A stretch of 64,000 nt of DNA, taken from contig SACZ01000004.1 of assembly GCA_023369685.1 (NCBI GenBank), positions 1 to 64,000 on the forward strand, read 5' to 3'. The stretch is from Prolixibacteraceae bacterium JC049. Its GTDB lineage: Bacteria; Bacteroidota; Bacteroidia; Bacteroidales; Prolixibacteraceae. This document shows, piece after piece, positions 42,561 to 52,297 of this stretch. Each line of letters opens with the position of its first letter. Position 1 is the stretch's first letter. The position numbers and the translations under genes were made by a program. The notes beneath the pieces are model-generated. The model did no database searches and was not told the DNA's origin. It saw only the letters and a program-made list of their open reading frames with translations.

Positions 42561-45359
42561 ATGAAGTATACTTTTATTTCTTTGCTTGTTATTACTTTTG
42601 CTATTGGTTTGCTAAATGTAAATCAAGCAAATGCTCAGAGCTTCCAGGAAGTTCAGGAACTAGAAATCTCGCTTGGACAGCAAAGCTATGCTGCGCCAGT
42701 TAAAAACAAATCAGTTACGGGTGAACCATTAATTGTTGCAGGGAAGAAGTTTGAAAAAGGAATTGGGGTGCATGCCAAGTCGGTTATTAAGCTAAAGCTA
42801 AACAACAGCCGACGTTTTATGGCAAAAGTAGGAGTAGCTGATTCGAAGATCAATTATTCTGCAAAAACAGTTAAATCGATTCCTTTAACCGATGGAAAAC
42901 GAATCTTTTACAACGTTACCGATTCGCACAAGCAGTTTATCGGTATTGAAGGAGAAGAAGGAGCAGTTGATAAAGGAAGTGTTGTTTTTAAGCTGATCCA
43001 CAAGGGAAAAGAGATTTTCAATAGTGGAGTAATGCGAAAAGGCGACGAGCCAAAGTCCATCGATGTAAAAGTGCGTGGTGGTGTTTTGGAAATGTTGGTA
43101 GAAGATGCAGGTGATGGTGCAAGCGGTGACCATGCTGTTTGGCTGGATCCTAAAATCGAATATTTCGAGATTGCTCCGGCAATTACCAAAGCCGATTTCG
43201 ATACTGAAGCTGTGGAACAGAATGCTGCCATTAAAAAGAATCTACAGAAAAAGCTGGCTAAACTACCTAAAACGAGCTATCCGTTGGCACAGCCTAACTA
43301 CGATTGGTTAATCGATAACAGTGCGGCTAAAGCAAAGGTGTATACTTTAGGAAATGGCAAAGACTTAGTGTTTTCCAATGGTTTGGTTGCTCGTATTTTC
43401 AGAGTTTCTCCTAACCTGGCAACCATCGATTATGTGAACCAGATGACTGGCGAAAGCTTATTGCGTGCAGTATCTAACGAAGGTGTTCTAACCATTGATG
43501 GAAAAGAGTATACCGTAGGTGGATTAAGCAAACAGCCGGAATATGGATATACACAGCAAAAGTGGGTAGAACAACTAACGGCAACCGGCAATTCATTTCA
43601 GGTAACCGATTTTCAGGTAAATGAGATTACCGATCGCTTGGAGTGGAAGCAAGTTCGTTGGGCATTAAACAAACAAATGCCGAAGGGAAAAGAGTTAGTA
43701 TTCACTCTTGAGAATAATGGTATTGTTGCTAAGGTGCACTTCAATTTATACGATGGAATTCCAACCATTGGAAAATGGATTGAAATTGAGAATAAAAGTG
43801 ATATTATGGTACAGTTGAACCGCTTTAAAGTGGAGCAACTGGCAATGGTTGAAGGCGAGAACCTGGTTGGAACGCCTAAACATTGGGAAAAACCAAATAT
43901 TCATATCCAGAGTGATTATGCTTTTGGTGGTATGCAGCAGAAAAATTCCGATAAAACGACTTATTGGGAGACCGACTCTCGCTATACTACTCAAACCAAT
44001 TACCCACTGCGACTTCCTTGTCTTTTGGAAGTAAAACCACCTCTTGGACCAGAAACAGCAATTAAACCCAACGAATCGTTGAAAACATTCATGGTCTGGG
44101 AAACTGTTATGGATAGCTATGATAAAGAGCGTAAAGGAATGTTTATCCGTAAGTTTTATCGTACCGTTTCGCCATGGTCTACCGAGAACCCTATTTTCCT
44201 TCATTTAACCTCTACCAAGCCCGAAGTGGTAAAAACAGCCATTGATCAATGTGCATCTGTTGGTTACGAGATGATTATTCTAAGCTTTGGTAGTGGCTTG
44301 AATATGGAGAATGAAGATGAGAAGAACTATAAAAAGTTTCGCGAGTTACGTGAGTATGCCAACTCTAAAGGAATTGAATTGGGTGGCTACTCATTGTTAT
44401 CTAGTCGTTGGATTAGCGATGAAGTGGATGTGATTAATCCAAAAACAGGCAAACGCGGAGGAATGATTTTCGGTTCTTCACCATGTTTGTGTAGCGAGTG
44501 GGGATACAACTATTTCCGTAAGCTTAGGAAATTCTTCGATAAAACCGGAATGCAGGTTTTCGAGAACGATGGCTCTTACCCGGGTAACGTGTGTGCTTCA
44601 ACGAAACATGCACATCACAATGGCTTAGGCGATTCGCAATGGAAACAATATGCTCAGATTCAAGGATTGTATAAATGGATGCGATCAAAGGGAATCTACA
44701 TGAATGTGCCAGACTTCTACATCAATTCAGGAACCAACAAAACCGGAATTGGTTACCGTGAAGTAAACTGGTCGTTGCCGCGCGATCGCCATCTAATGCA
44801 TGGACGCTTGAATAATTACGATGGTCTTTGGGATAGAATTCCAAGTATGTGTTGGACTTTTGTTCCTTTAACTCAGTATCATGGAGGAGGAGCAGCAGCT
44901 ACGCTAGAGCCACTAAAAGATCACTTGAAAGATTACGAAAATCACATGATGCAGAACTACGGTTCGGGTGTTCAGGCTTGTTACCGTGGTCCACGTCTTT
45001 ATGATGCACCTGAAACCAAAGAGCTGGTAGATAAAGTGATTAAGTGGTATAAGCAATATCGTAATATTCTGAATAGCGATATTATCCATTTAAAACGTCC
45101 TTCAGGAAAAGGTTGGGATGGTTTCATGCACGTGAATCCTAATTTGAAGGAAAAGGGATTGGCCATGTTCTTCAATCCTACAGAAAAGGAGATGAAGCGT
45201 ACCATAAAATTACCTCTTTATTACACAGGACTAACTGATGGTGTAAGCATTAGAGAGAAAGAAGGGAAAAGTAAGAAGTATAAATTGGCTCGCGACTACT
45301 CCATTAAATTGGAAGTAGTAATTCCTGCTAATTCATACAACTGGTTTGTGATTGAATAA
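42561..45359 (+). CDS. Exported NPCBM protein with alpha-galactosidase-like barrel, family unassigned
   Basis: A 932-aa protein with signal peptide 1-25 (NANAQ). An NPCBM carbohydrate-binding module covers about 28-205 (GKKFEKGIGVHAKSVIKLKL, GDHAVWLDPKIEYFEI). Then a beta-sandwich (about 250-520; LVFSNGLVARIFRVSPNLATIDY) precedes a probable (beta/alpha)8 barrel (about 530-850), with IILSFGSGLNMENED, ELGGYSLLSSRW, KTGMQVFENDGSYP and GIYMNVPDFYI. A final small beta domain ends the chain. The layout recalls clan GH-D (GH27/GH36), in which FENDG could carry the nucleophile Asp, but no family motif is clear enough to assign. Context points to a glycan-active enzyme. Confidence 0.8.
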   Translation: MKYTFISLLVITFAIGLLNVNQANAQSFQEVQELEISLGQQSYAAPVKNKSVTGEPLIVAGKKFEKGIGVHAKSVIKLKLNNSRRFMAKVGVADSKINYSAKTVKSIPLTDGKRIFYNVTDSHKQFIGIEGEEGAVDKGSVVFKLIHKGKEIFNSGVMRKGDEPKSIDVKVRGGVLEMLVEDAGDGASGDHAVWLDPKIEYFEIAPAITKADFDTEAVEQNAAIKKNLQKKLAKLPKTSYPLAQPNYDWLIDNSAAKAKVYTLGNGKDLVFSNGLVARIFRVSPNLATIDYVNQMTGESLLRAVSNEGVLTIDGKEYTVGGLSKQPEYGYTQQKWVEQLTATGNSFQVTDFQVNEITDRLEWKQVRWALNKQMPKGKELVFTLENNGIVAKVHFNLYDGIPTIGKWIEIENKSDIMVQLNRFKVEQLAMVEGENLVGTPKHWEKPNIHIQSDYAFGGMQQKNSDKTTYWETDSRYTTQTNYPLRLPCLLEVKPPLGPETAIKPNESLKTFMVWETVMDSYDKERKGMFIRKFYRTVSPWSTENPIFLHLTSTKPEVVKTAIDQCASVGYEMIILSFGSGLNMENEDEKNYKKFRELREYANSKGIELGGYSLLSSRWISDEVDVINPKTGKRGGMIFGSSPCLCSEWGYNYFRKLRKFFDKTGMQVFENDGSYPGNVCASTKHAHHNGLGDSQWKQYAQIQGLYKWMRSKGIYMNVPDFYINSGTNKTGIGYREVNWSLPRDRHLMHGRLNNYDGLWDRIPSMCWTFVPLTQYHGGGAAATLEPLKDHLKDYENHMMQNYGSGVQACYRGPRLYDAPETKELVDKVIKWYKQYRNILNSDIIHLKRPSGKGWDGFMHVNPNLKEKGLAMFFNPTEKEMKRTIKLPLYYTGLTDGVSIREKEGKSKKYKLARDYSIKLEVVIPANSYNWFVIE

Positions 45360-45384
45360 TCAGAAATCAATTAATTATAAACAA

Positions 45385-47877
45385 ATGAAGAGAAATATAA
45401 CAACAATTATAACGATGCTGGTATTCTGTACCGGCATCTTTGCTCAACGCGAAACAATAGAGTTGAACGAAGGTTGGAAGTTTCACCTAGGGCATAGCTA
45501 CGATATTGAAAAGGATTTCGGCCTAGGCACAGGAACACAGCTTCAGTTCGCCAAATTGGAACCAGCTCCACATGGTGGGCATGGAATTCCTGCTACATTA
45601 CTAAAATTCGATGATTCAGGTTGGAAAACAGTTCAGGTTCCTCACGACTGGACTGTTGATTTACCTTACAACTTTGACCAAAATCCAGGAATGGGAAGTC
45701 GTCATGGTTTTAAACCTGTTGGTCGCGAATTTCCTGAAACATCAATTGGATGGTACCGCAGAAAATTCAATATCGAAAAAGCGGAAGAAGGAAAACGTTT
45801 TGTCATTGATTTCAATGGTGTTTTTCGTAATTGCATGGTATGGGTAAATGGCTTCTATATGGGGCGTCACTGGAGTGGCTATACTGGTTTCAATTTCGAT
45901 ATTTCCGATTATTTGGAGTATGGAAAAGAGAATATTATTTCGGTTCGTGTTGATGCTCAGTTTCATGAGGGGTGGTTTTACGAAGGATCAGGAATTAACA
46001 AAGATGTATATCTGGTAAAAACCAGTCCGGTTCATTTCGAAGATGTTGGTCCGTACATTGTAACTAATATCGAAAATAATGTGGCAACCATTAATGTCTC
46101 TTCTGTAATTCAAAACGAGAGCTTCGATAATGGTAATGTTTTTGTTCAGCATGAAATTATTGATTCCAAAGGAAAGGTAGTTGCATCGGTAAAAGCAAAT
46201 TCAAAGAATATCAATTCAAGAAGTAAAGGTAGCTTTGAGCAGCAATTGGAAGTGAAGAATCCAGCTTTATGGTCAGTAGATACTCCCAATAGATATACAC
46301 TGGTTTCATCTTTGATTTCAGGGAATAAGAAGTTGGATTCTTATAAGACCCAATTCGGTATTCGATCTATGAAATTTGATGCCAATAAAGGGTTCATCTT
46401 AAATGGAAAGCGTTATCAGATTAATGGAGTTTGTATTCACCAGAACTTTGCAGGTGTCGGCTCAGCATTACCAGAAGCCTTGCACTATTACAGAATCAAA
46501 TTATTGAAAGAGATGGGAGTGAATGCTGTTCGTTCGCATTATCCTTTTTCAAAATCGATGTTGAATGCATGCGACAGCTTAGGAATGTTGGTAATGGATG
46601 AAACACGAACTTGTGGTAGTACAACTGAAGCTCTGGGACAGGTGAAATGGATGGTAAAAAACCATCGTAATCATCCTTCCATTTTTGTTTGGTCGATGGC
46701 CAACGAAGAAGGAGGAACGCAACGCGATATTATTGGTAAACGCTATATGAAAAAGATGGTTGCCGAAGCACATAAATACGATGCTTCTCGTTTGGTTACA
46801 GCTGGTGTAAATGCTTGGGGAAGTAAAGTGGATTTTGGTTTCTCGCAGGAAATTGATGTGATGGGCTTTAACTATAGTCTGAATTTCATTGACGAATACC
46901 ATAAGAATCATCCCAATCAGCCACTTATTGGTACCGAAGTTAGTAACGCAACAGTAACGCGTGGTTTTTATGAATTTGCAGCCGATAATAATGCTGTAGC
47001 TGTTACTGATGGTGTAGGTGGCTATTACATGCCTAAGGCTAATGATGCCAAGAAAGCGCAAACAAAGGAGCATTTGGCTTCCAATATGGAGCGTAGAAAC
47101 AGTGGTGCCTATAAGACCATGAAATTTTACTCAGAAAGAGAATGGTTGGCTGGTAGCTTCCTTTGGACTGGTTTCGACTACAATGGTGAAATCTATCCAA
47201 GTAGAAAGCCAAATAATAGTTCTCAGTTTGGAGCAATGGATTTATGCGGCTTACCAAAACCATTGTACTATTTCTATCAATCGTGGTGGACCAATGAACC
47301 TGTTTTAAATATCGCACAACACTGGAACTGGCCAGGTATGAATGGGAAAGAAGCAGAAGTGCTTATTCATTCCAATTGCGATGAAGTGAAACTAACACTT
47401 AACGGTAAAAACTTAGGTAAAAAAGCGATGCCTAAATACGGATACTTGAACTGGAAAGTGAAATACGCTCCTGGTAAGTTAGTAGCTATTGGTTATAAAA
47501 ACGGAAAGAAAGTAATCCGCGAACAGATTGTTACCGCAGGTAAACCAGCACAACTGAAACTTTCTACCGAGAAAGTTCACCTGAAAGCTGATGGAAAAGA
47601 TGTAACAGTAGTTCGAGTGAAAGTATTGGACAAGACAGGAAACTTTGTTCCATTGGCAGATAATCAGTTGCAATTCGAGGTGAAAGGAGATGGCAAGATC
47701 CTGGGAACAGGAAACGGAAATCCTACTTCGGCAGAGATTGATTCGAAACCAAACAGAAAAGCATTTAATGGTAGAGCAGTATTGCTTATTCAGGCTGGTA
47801 AAAAAGCTGGTAAGATTACACTAATTGCCAAATCAAATAAAATGAATAATACAGAACTGGAATTATTCTGTCAATAG
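45385..47877 (+). CDS. GH2 family glycoside hydrolase, beta-galactosidase-like
   Basis: The 830-aa exported enzyme has a signal peptide ending IFAQ (about 21). A sugar-binding domain (about 25-210; WKTVQVPHDWTVDLPY, GSGINKDVYLVKT) precedes an Ig-like domain and the catalytic barrel (about 325-600), with NGVCIHQN, VRSHYPFSKSML, acid/base Glu441 in SMANEEGG and nucleophile Glu518 in LIGTEVSN. C-terminal DUF4982 and invasin-like sandwich domains follow (about 625-830). I start at ATG 45385, 25 bp after the preceding stop; the frame opens further upstream but without a signal peptide at its start. Likely activity is beta-galactosidase; other GH2 activities are possible. Confidence 0.94.
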   Translation: MKRNITTIITMLVFCTGIFAQRETIELNEGWKFHLGHSYDIEKDFGLGTGTQLQFAKLEPAPHGGHGIPATLLKFDDSGWKTVQVPHDWTVDLPYNFDQNPGMGSRHGFKPVGREFPETSIGWYRRKFNIEKAEEGKRFVIDFNGVFRNCMVWVNGFYMGRHWSGYTGFNFDISDYLEYGKENIISVRVDAQFHEGWFYEGSGINKDVYLVKTSPVHFEDVGPYIVTNIENNVATINVSSVIQNESFDNGNVFVQHEIIDSKGKVVASVKANSKNINSRSKGSFEQQLEVKNPALWSVDTPNRYTLVSSLISGNKKLDSYKTQFGIRSMKFDANKGFILNGKRYQINGVCIHQNFAGVGSALPEALHYYRIKLLKEMGVNAVRSHYPFSKSMLNACDSLGMLVMDETRTCGSTTEALGQVKWMVKNHRNHPSIFVWSMANEEGGTQRDIIGKRYMKKMVAEAHKYDASRLVTAGVNAWGSKVDFGFSQEIDVMGFNYSLNFIDEYHKNHPNQPLIGTEVSNATVTRGFYEFAADNNAVAVTDGVGGYYMPKANDAKKAQTKEHLASNMERRNSGAYKTMKFYSEREWLAGSFLWTGFDYNGEIYPSRKPNNSSQFGAMDLCGLPKPLYYFYQSWWTNEPVLNIAQHWNWPGMNGKEAEVLIHSNCDEVKLTLNGKNLGKKAMPKYGYLNWKVKYAPGKLVAIGYKNGKKVIREQIVTAGKPAQLKLSTEKVHLKADGKDVTVVRVKVLDKTGNFVPLADNQLQFEVKGDGKILGTGNGNPTSAEIDSKPNRKAFNGRAVLLIQAGKKAGKITLIAKSNKMNNTELELFCQ

Positions 47878-47900
47878 AATAAAACTTGTTTATGTGATAC

Positions 47901-47935
47901 TAATTGGGGCTGAGTTATTCAGCCCTAATTTTTTA
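47901..47935 (+). terminator. Terminator of the glycan cluster
   Basis: TTGGGGCTGA and TCAGCCCTAA form a stem with one G-T pair around GTTAT, followed by TTTTTT. It touches the 3' end of the convergent kinase gene. Confidence 0.88.
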
Positions 47936-49144
47936 TGTAGTGGTTGAATTCGGAACTATCAAGGTAAATTTGCTTCCTCTATTAATTTCCGATTTTAGAT
48001 CAATTTGAGCACTGATTAAATCGGCATAAAGCTTTGCAATTGCTAAACCTATTCCTAAGCCGTCATTTATTTGCGTATCATGTTGAATCTGGTAAAAAGG
48101 CATAAATATATCGGCTTGAAACTCTTCTGCAATACCTATGCCTTCATCAGATACAGAAAACAAGACGTTATCATTTTCTTGTCTAACTGTAAAGTCAATT
48201 TTTCCATCTGAAGAGTAGTCAAGCGCATTTTCAAAAATGTAAGAAATAATCTTCTCCATTTTACCTTGATCAGAAAGAAAAATCGAATTCTCGGGATTTA
48301 TTGAACTAGCAGCCTGAAGTGATACTCCTTTGTTTGTAGAGGCAGTGTTAAACTTTTTCGATATTCTAGAGAAGAAAGTACTTAGATTAAACGACTCAAT
48401 ATTTGGAGTTTCTTCTTTTGTAATCAATTTCGACAACTCTAGAATCTTGGTAATATTGTTTAATAGTCGGGAACTACTATTTTTTATAATTCCTAAATAT
48501 TCAGCTTGTTCCTCAGATAATTTAGTATGTTCGAGTATCTCACAAAAGCCGAGAATACCATTCATAGGAGTTCTAATTTCATGAGAAATATTCTGAAGAA
48601 ACTCTGTTTTGAGCCTATTATTTTGTTCTGCAACTTCTTTGGCTTCTCTAAGGTCAATTTCCAATTGCTTTCTGTCGGTAATATTCCAAACAGTACCAAT
48701 TGCTTTTATGGGATTATCATGCTCATCGCATTTTATTATTCCACTTTCATATACATATTTAATTGTACCATCTTTAAATAAAATTCGATGATCCATTTCA
48801 TACTTTGACCTTTCTGTTACCGACTTCTGAAAGACTCGATCCAGTTCATCTCTATCTTCAGGGTGAACGTATGAAAGAAATAGGTGATAGTCGGCAGGTA
48901 CTGATTGTGGTTCCAATCCGAAGATTCGATATACTTCATCCGACCAATATAGCTCATTGCTCTTAAGATCTAACTCCCAATGGCCCAGAGATACCATTTG
49001 CTCTACCTGATTCATCTCTTTTAAATAATCTTCTTGGTCAGAAATGTTTGTAGAAGATTCAAGTTTTGCTTCAAGAATTGCAATTTGCCTTTTCAATTCT
49101 TTGTTTTCTGCTATAATATCTTCTTTATTAGGTGTTTTGTTCAT
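47933..49144 (-). CDS. Soluble PAS histidine kinase
   Basis: A 403-aa cytosolic kinase with an N-terminal coiled coil (about 8-45), one PAS fold with PAC (about 50-160; GHWELDLKSNELYWSDEVYRIFG, IGTVWNITDRKQLE), HisKA with His188 in NISHEIRTPMNG, and a HATPase domain (DEGIGIAEEF, GLGIGLAIAK) to the end. It has no receiver and no adjacent response regulator, so it is an orphan kinase. The PAS is of the PAS_3 type often bound to small ligands or redox cofactors. Signal unknown. Confidence 0.95.
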   Translation of the reverse strand: MNKTPNKEDIIAENKELKRQIAILEAKLESSTNISDQEDYLKEMNQVEQMVSLGHWELDLKSNELYWSDEVYRIFGLEPQSVPADYHLFLSYVHPEDRDELDRVFQKSVTERSKYEMDHRILFKDGTIKYVYESGIIKCDEHDNPIKAIGTVWNITDRKQLEIDLREAKEVAEQNNRLKTEFLQNISHEIRTPMNGILGFCEILEHTKLSEEQAEYLGIIKNSSSRLLNNITKILELSKLITKEETPNIESFNLSTFFSRISKKFNTASTNKGVSLQAASSINPENSIFLSDQGKMEKIISYIFENALDYSSDGKIDFTVRQENDNVLFSVSDEGIGIAEEFQADIFMPFYQIQHDTQINDGLGIGLAIAKLYADLISAQIDLKSEINRGSKFTLIVPNSTTT

Positions 49145-49415
49145 TGGGTAGAGATTGTTGATAAGCTTATTCTATTTATACTTTCCTCGTGTAAATAAAG
49201 TTACATCAAATATTTTACGAATAAATTCGAATAATTTATTTCGAAATGGAAATATAGCTTAAACAGTGAGAAAAAGCTAACAAAAATCAGTTCCAGAAAG
49301 GGCAATCTGCATATTATTTCTAATTTTGTTCGACTTGTTTTACCATTTATTACCAATAAAAAGGGTAAAATGGTTTCAAATTGACTAATAATCAAAGAAT
49401 AAAATATTATTTCGT

Positions 49416-50162
49416 ATGAAATTATTAGAAGGAAAAACAGCTATTATTACTGGTGCATCACGTGGTATCGGTAAAGCTATTGCAATTAAATTTGCAGAAG
49501 AAGGTTGTAACGTTGCATTTACCGACTTAGCATATGATGATATTGCTAAAGCAACTGAAGAAGAAATCGCAGCTTTAGGAGTAAAAGTTAAAGGATATGC
49601 TTCCAATGCAGCTAACTTCGACGAAGCTCAGGCTTTGGTAGAAGAAGTTGTTAAAGATTTCGGTCGTGTTGACGCATTGGTAAACAATGCTGGTATTACT
49701 AAAGATACGCTAATGATGCGTATGACTGAAGAACAGTGGGATGCAGTTATTGCTGTTAACTTGAAATCGGTATTTAACTATACAAAAGCAGTTCTAAGAA
49801 CAATGATGAAGCAGCGTAGTGGTTCTATCATTAACCTTAGCTCGGTTGTTGGTGTTAGTGGTAACGCAGGACAAGCTAACTACTCAGCATCGAAAGCTGG
49901 TATCTTAGGATTCACTAAATCGGTTGCAAAAGAATTGGGTTCTAGAGGAGTTCGTTCTAACGCAATTGCTCCAGGTTTCATTATTACTGAAATGACTGGT
50001 CAAATTCCAGAAGATGCGCGTAAGCAGTGGGAAAACAGTATTCCTATGAAGCGTGGTGGTCAGCCAGACGAAGTAGCAAAAGTAGCTGTATTCTTAGCTT
50101 CTGATTTGTCTTCTTACGTTAGTGGTCAGACAATCAACGTTTGTGGTGCAATGAATACTTAA
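49416..50162 (+). CDS. fabG: 3-oxoacyl-ACP reductase
   Basis: A 248-aa short-chain dehydrogenase that reduces 3-oxoacyl-ACP with NADPH in fatty-acid elongation. It has TGASRGIGKAIA (cofactor), NNAGI, catalytic Ser in INLSSVVGVSGN, the YSASK Tyr-Lys pair and the FabG-like APGFIITEMT. Length and motifs match FabG closely, though other SDRs exist in this phylum. It stands alone, with a strong terminator, and not next to other fab genes. Confidence 0.92.
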   Translation: MKLLEGKTAIITGASRGIGKAIAIKFAEEGCNVAFTDLAYDDIAKATEEEIAALGVKVKGYASNAANFDEAQALVEEVVKDFGRVDALVNNAGITKDTLMMRMTEEQWDAVIAVNLKSVFNYTKAVLRTMMKQRSGSIINLSSVVGVSGNAGQANYSASKAGILGFTKSVAKELGSRGVRSNAIAPGFIITEMTGQIPEDARKQWENSIPMKRGGQPDEVAKVAVFLASDLSSYVSGQTINVCGAMNT

Positions 50163-50206
50163 TCATCCAGTATAAATAGATAACTTCTCGAAGTTGTCTG
50201 TTAATG

Positions 50207-50246
50207 AAAAGCCTCTGTTAGCAAATGCTACAGAGGCTTTTTTTAT
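50207..50246 (+). terminator. Terminator after fabG
   Basis: AAAAGCCTCTGT and ACAGAGGCTTTT pair perfectly around TAGCAAATGCT, followed by TTTATT. Confidence 0.93.
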
Positions 50247-50287
50247 TGTGGTTGACACAAATTTGTGCTACTGATTATCTGATTCTT

Positions 50288-51172
50288 TTAGCTATTTATT
50301 TCTAGCAATACTTTGGAAAGTGCTTTGCCCATTTCTTTATGAGAAGCATAAAGTGCTCCTTGATGATTCATATAAGTAGAATCTTTTCTATTCAAATCGA
50401 GCTTTTGTAAATGCATATTGGTAGCCGAAGCTCCCAGTTCGCTCAGTATTGCAGCTGTAGCCGCAAAATCCCACAAACTTCCACCACCAGCTTCTGGCTT
50501 TGGTAGCTTGAAATAGCAGGCAGGTGCATGTTCAATGGTCCAAATACCATTCATCGCAGCACCTCCCAATTCAATGGTTTTAAATTCTGAATATCCCCAG
50601 TTATTAGCTAATTGCTGAATTGCATCTTTGATAATAGCATATTTGGGATGCTTTTCAAATCCTGGATCGCATACCCATGTAAATGGTTTGCTCGATAGGT
50701 TTTCCAATTCAGGTAAACGCATTGGCTTTTTATTGAAAAATGCCCCTTCATCCTTTATGGCATGGTAAAGGTTTTCTTCAATAGGATCATAAATCAAACC
50801 CATAATTGGAGTCCCATCTTTTGCTACTAGTCCGATAGATACTGAATATCCAGCTGTTTGCTTAATAAATGGGAGAGTGCCATCAATTGGATCGATACAC
50901 CAGAAATACTCTTTCTGAAAGCGTGAATTATCATCAGTACTTTCTTCGGTTAACAAGCCCAGATTATATTTCTCACATGTTGGAAGAATATATTTCAAGA
51001 TGACATCCTGGCTTAAGCGATCGACTTGTGTAACCACCTGAGATGCGATGCTAGAGCCATATTCTTTATGTTCGACTTTTATATCATTGGTCGAAGCGTG
51101 CTGCTGAATTAACTTTCCAGCTTCCAAAGCTGCTTCGGTGGCAATATTGCAAAGGTTTTGAAAGGCTATCAT
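50288..51172 (-). CDS. Inositol-monophosphatase-family phosphatase
   Basis: A 294-aa metal-dependent phosphatase. LTEES (Glu76), WCIDPIDGTLPF (Asp94, Asp97) and GGGSLWDFAATAAIL (the late WD pair) are the three metal-binding motifs of the IMPase/CysQ/FBPase superfamily. It begins 3 bp after the stop of the kinase-like gene. A phosphatase placed with a kinase suggests they act on the same small molecule, or that this is a CysQ-like 3'-phosphonucleotidase. Substrate not resolved. Confidence 0.92.
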   Translation of the reverse strand: MIAFQNLCNIATEAALEAGKLIQQHASTNDIKVEHKEYGSSIASQVVTQVDRLSQDVILKYILPTCEKYNLGLLTEESTDDNSRFQKEYFWCIDPIDGTLPFIKQTAGYSVSIGLVAKDGTPIMGLIYDPIEENLYHAIKDEGAFFNKKPMRLPELENLSSKPFTWVCDPGFEKHPKYAIIKDAIQQLANNWGYSEFKTIELGGAAMNGIWTIEHAPACYFKLPKPEAGGGSLWDFAATAAILSELGASATNMHLQKLDLNRKDSTYMNHQGALYASHKEMGKALSKVLLEINS

Positions 51173-51175
51173 AGT

Positions 51176-52153
51176 TTATGAGTTTAATGCCGAAATAACC
51201 TGACGCGATACTCGTTCGCTATAGCTGTTGATTTTCCAGTGATCGGGGCTCCATCCTTTTAGGAAACGATGAAAGTCGGCCCATGCGACATGATATAACG
51301 TTCTCCATTCTTTTTCTAGTTCTGGGAATGAAATGGAGCTATTACGATTGGTTAGTGCCTCTTTCAATTCACTAAAATAGAAATCTATAATAGCACTTTC
51401 ATGTTTCTCACAATCGTCTTCATACATGCAACTGCCTACAAAGTAAGCTACATCTTTCATTCCACAACCACCACCAACATATTGGAAATCGACAGCTGCA
51501 ATGGCACTGCTATCATCAGAATAACAGAAGTTAGCCAACTTTGCATCACCATGTACAAAAGTTCGGAACTGGGCGTTGTTTAAATGTTCGTCAATTGCTT
51601 TAGCTGCATTTTTTAAGGCTCCAGCATTCATTTCATTCCACTCGTCAGGACGAGTATCCAAATGCCAGTATGTTCCAATTGGCCATAAATTTTCTGGTTC
51701 GGTATGCATAAATGTAGCATGAAAATTGGCCAACCAGCTTAGAGTAATGCAAACATCATCCCATGTTACCGACGATTTTCGACCAGAGAATCCACTGCTG
51801 TCCAAATCTTCCAAAACCATTACCACTTCTTCACCAATGGTTTCCAGTGCCAAACACTTTGGAATTCTGCAGGTAGAATCGCATTGTTTGCTCCACTGTT
51901 GGTAAAAGGCTGTTTCTACCTCATAGGAACGTATTTTTCGCAAATGCGATCGGTCGGTATTCCATCCTCTTGGATGATTCTTTTGTTGGGGTAATCGAAC
52001 GTGTTTTACTACTACACTCGATAAGTCGGAGCCTTCCAGTCCCATTCTTACAATTTGACCATATCCGCTCCATAAATTCTGAATAACTTCTATCTGGAAA
52101 ACGCTTGATGCGCCTGTTGCTTTCTCAATTATCGATTGAATTTGACGATTCAT
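51176..52153 (-). CDS. APH / ecdysteroid-kinase-like small-molecule kinase
   Basis: A 325-aa protein with the aminoglycoside-phosphotransferase fold: [11 protein letters not shown] (ATP-site Lys50), [23 protein letters not shown] (hinge), the catalytic loop [11 protein letters not shown] (Asp203) and the metal motif [11 protein letters not shown] (Asp222). The Q-Y-V-G-G-G form is that of the ecdysteroid-kinase/DUF1679 branch rather than antibiotic-resistance APH. It is the first gene of a two-gene unit with the IMPase-family phosphatase. Substrate unknown; a sugar or alcohol is plausible. Confidence 0.88.
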   Translation of the reverse strand: MNRQIQSIIEKATGASSVFQIEVIQNLWSGYGQIVRMGLEGSDLSSVVVKHVRLPQQKNHPRGWNTDRSHLRKIRSYEVETAFYQQWSKQCDSTCRIPKCLALETIGEEVVMVLEDLDSSGFSGRKSSVTWDDVCITLSWLANFHATFMHTEPENLWPIGTYWHLDTRPDEWNEMNAGALKNAAKAIDEHLNNAQFRTFVHGDAKLANFCYSDDSSAIAAVDFQYVGGGCGMKDVAYFVGSCMYEDDCEKHESAIIDFYFSELKEALTNRNSSISFPELEKEWRTLYHVAWADFHRFLKGWSPDHWKINSYSERVSRQVISALNS

Positions 52154-52297
52154 CTTTTTCGTTCATTTTTAAAAGCTCCAAAGATAATCATTAATCGATT
52201 TTGATAACGAAAAGATGCCATTTTGCAGTAATCCGTTCCATTGAATTAATGAATACGACATCAACACAAAATAAGGTAGATATACAAATTAAATTTT

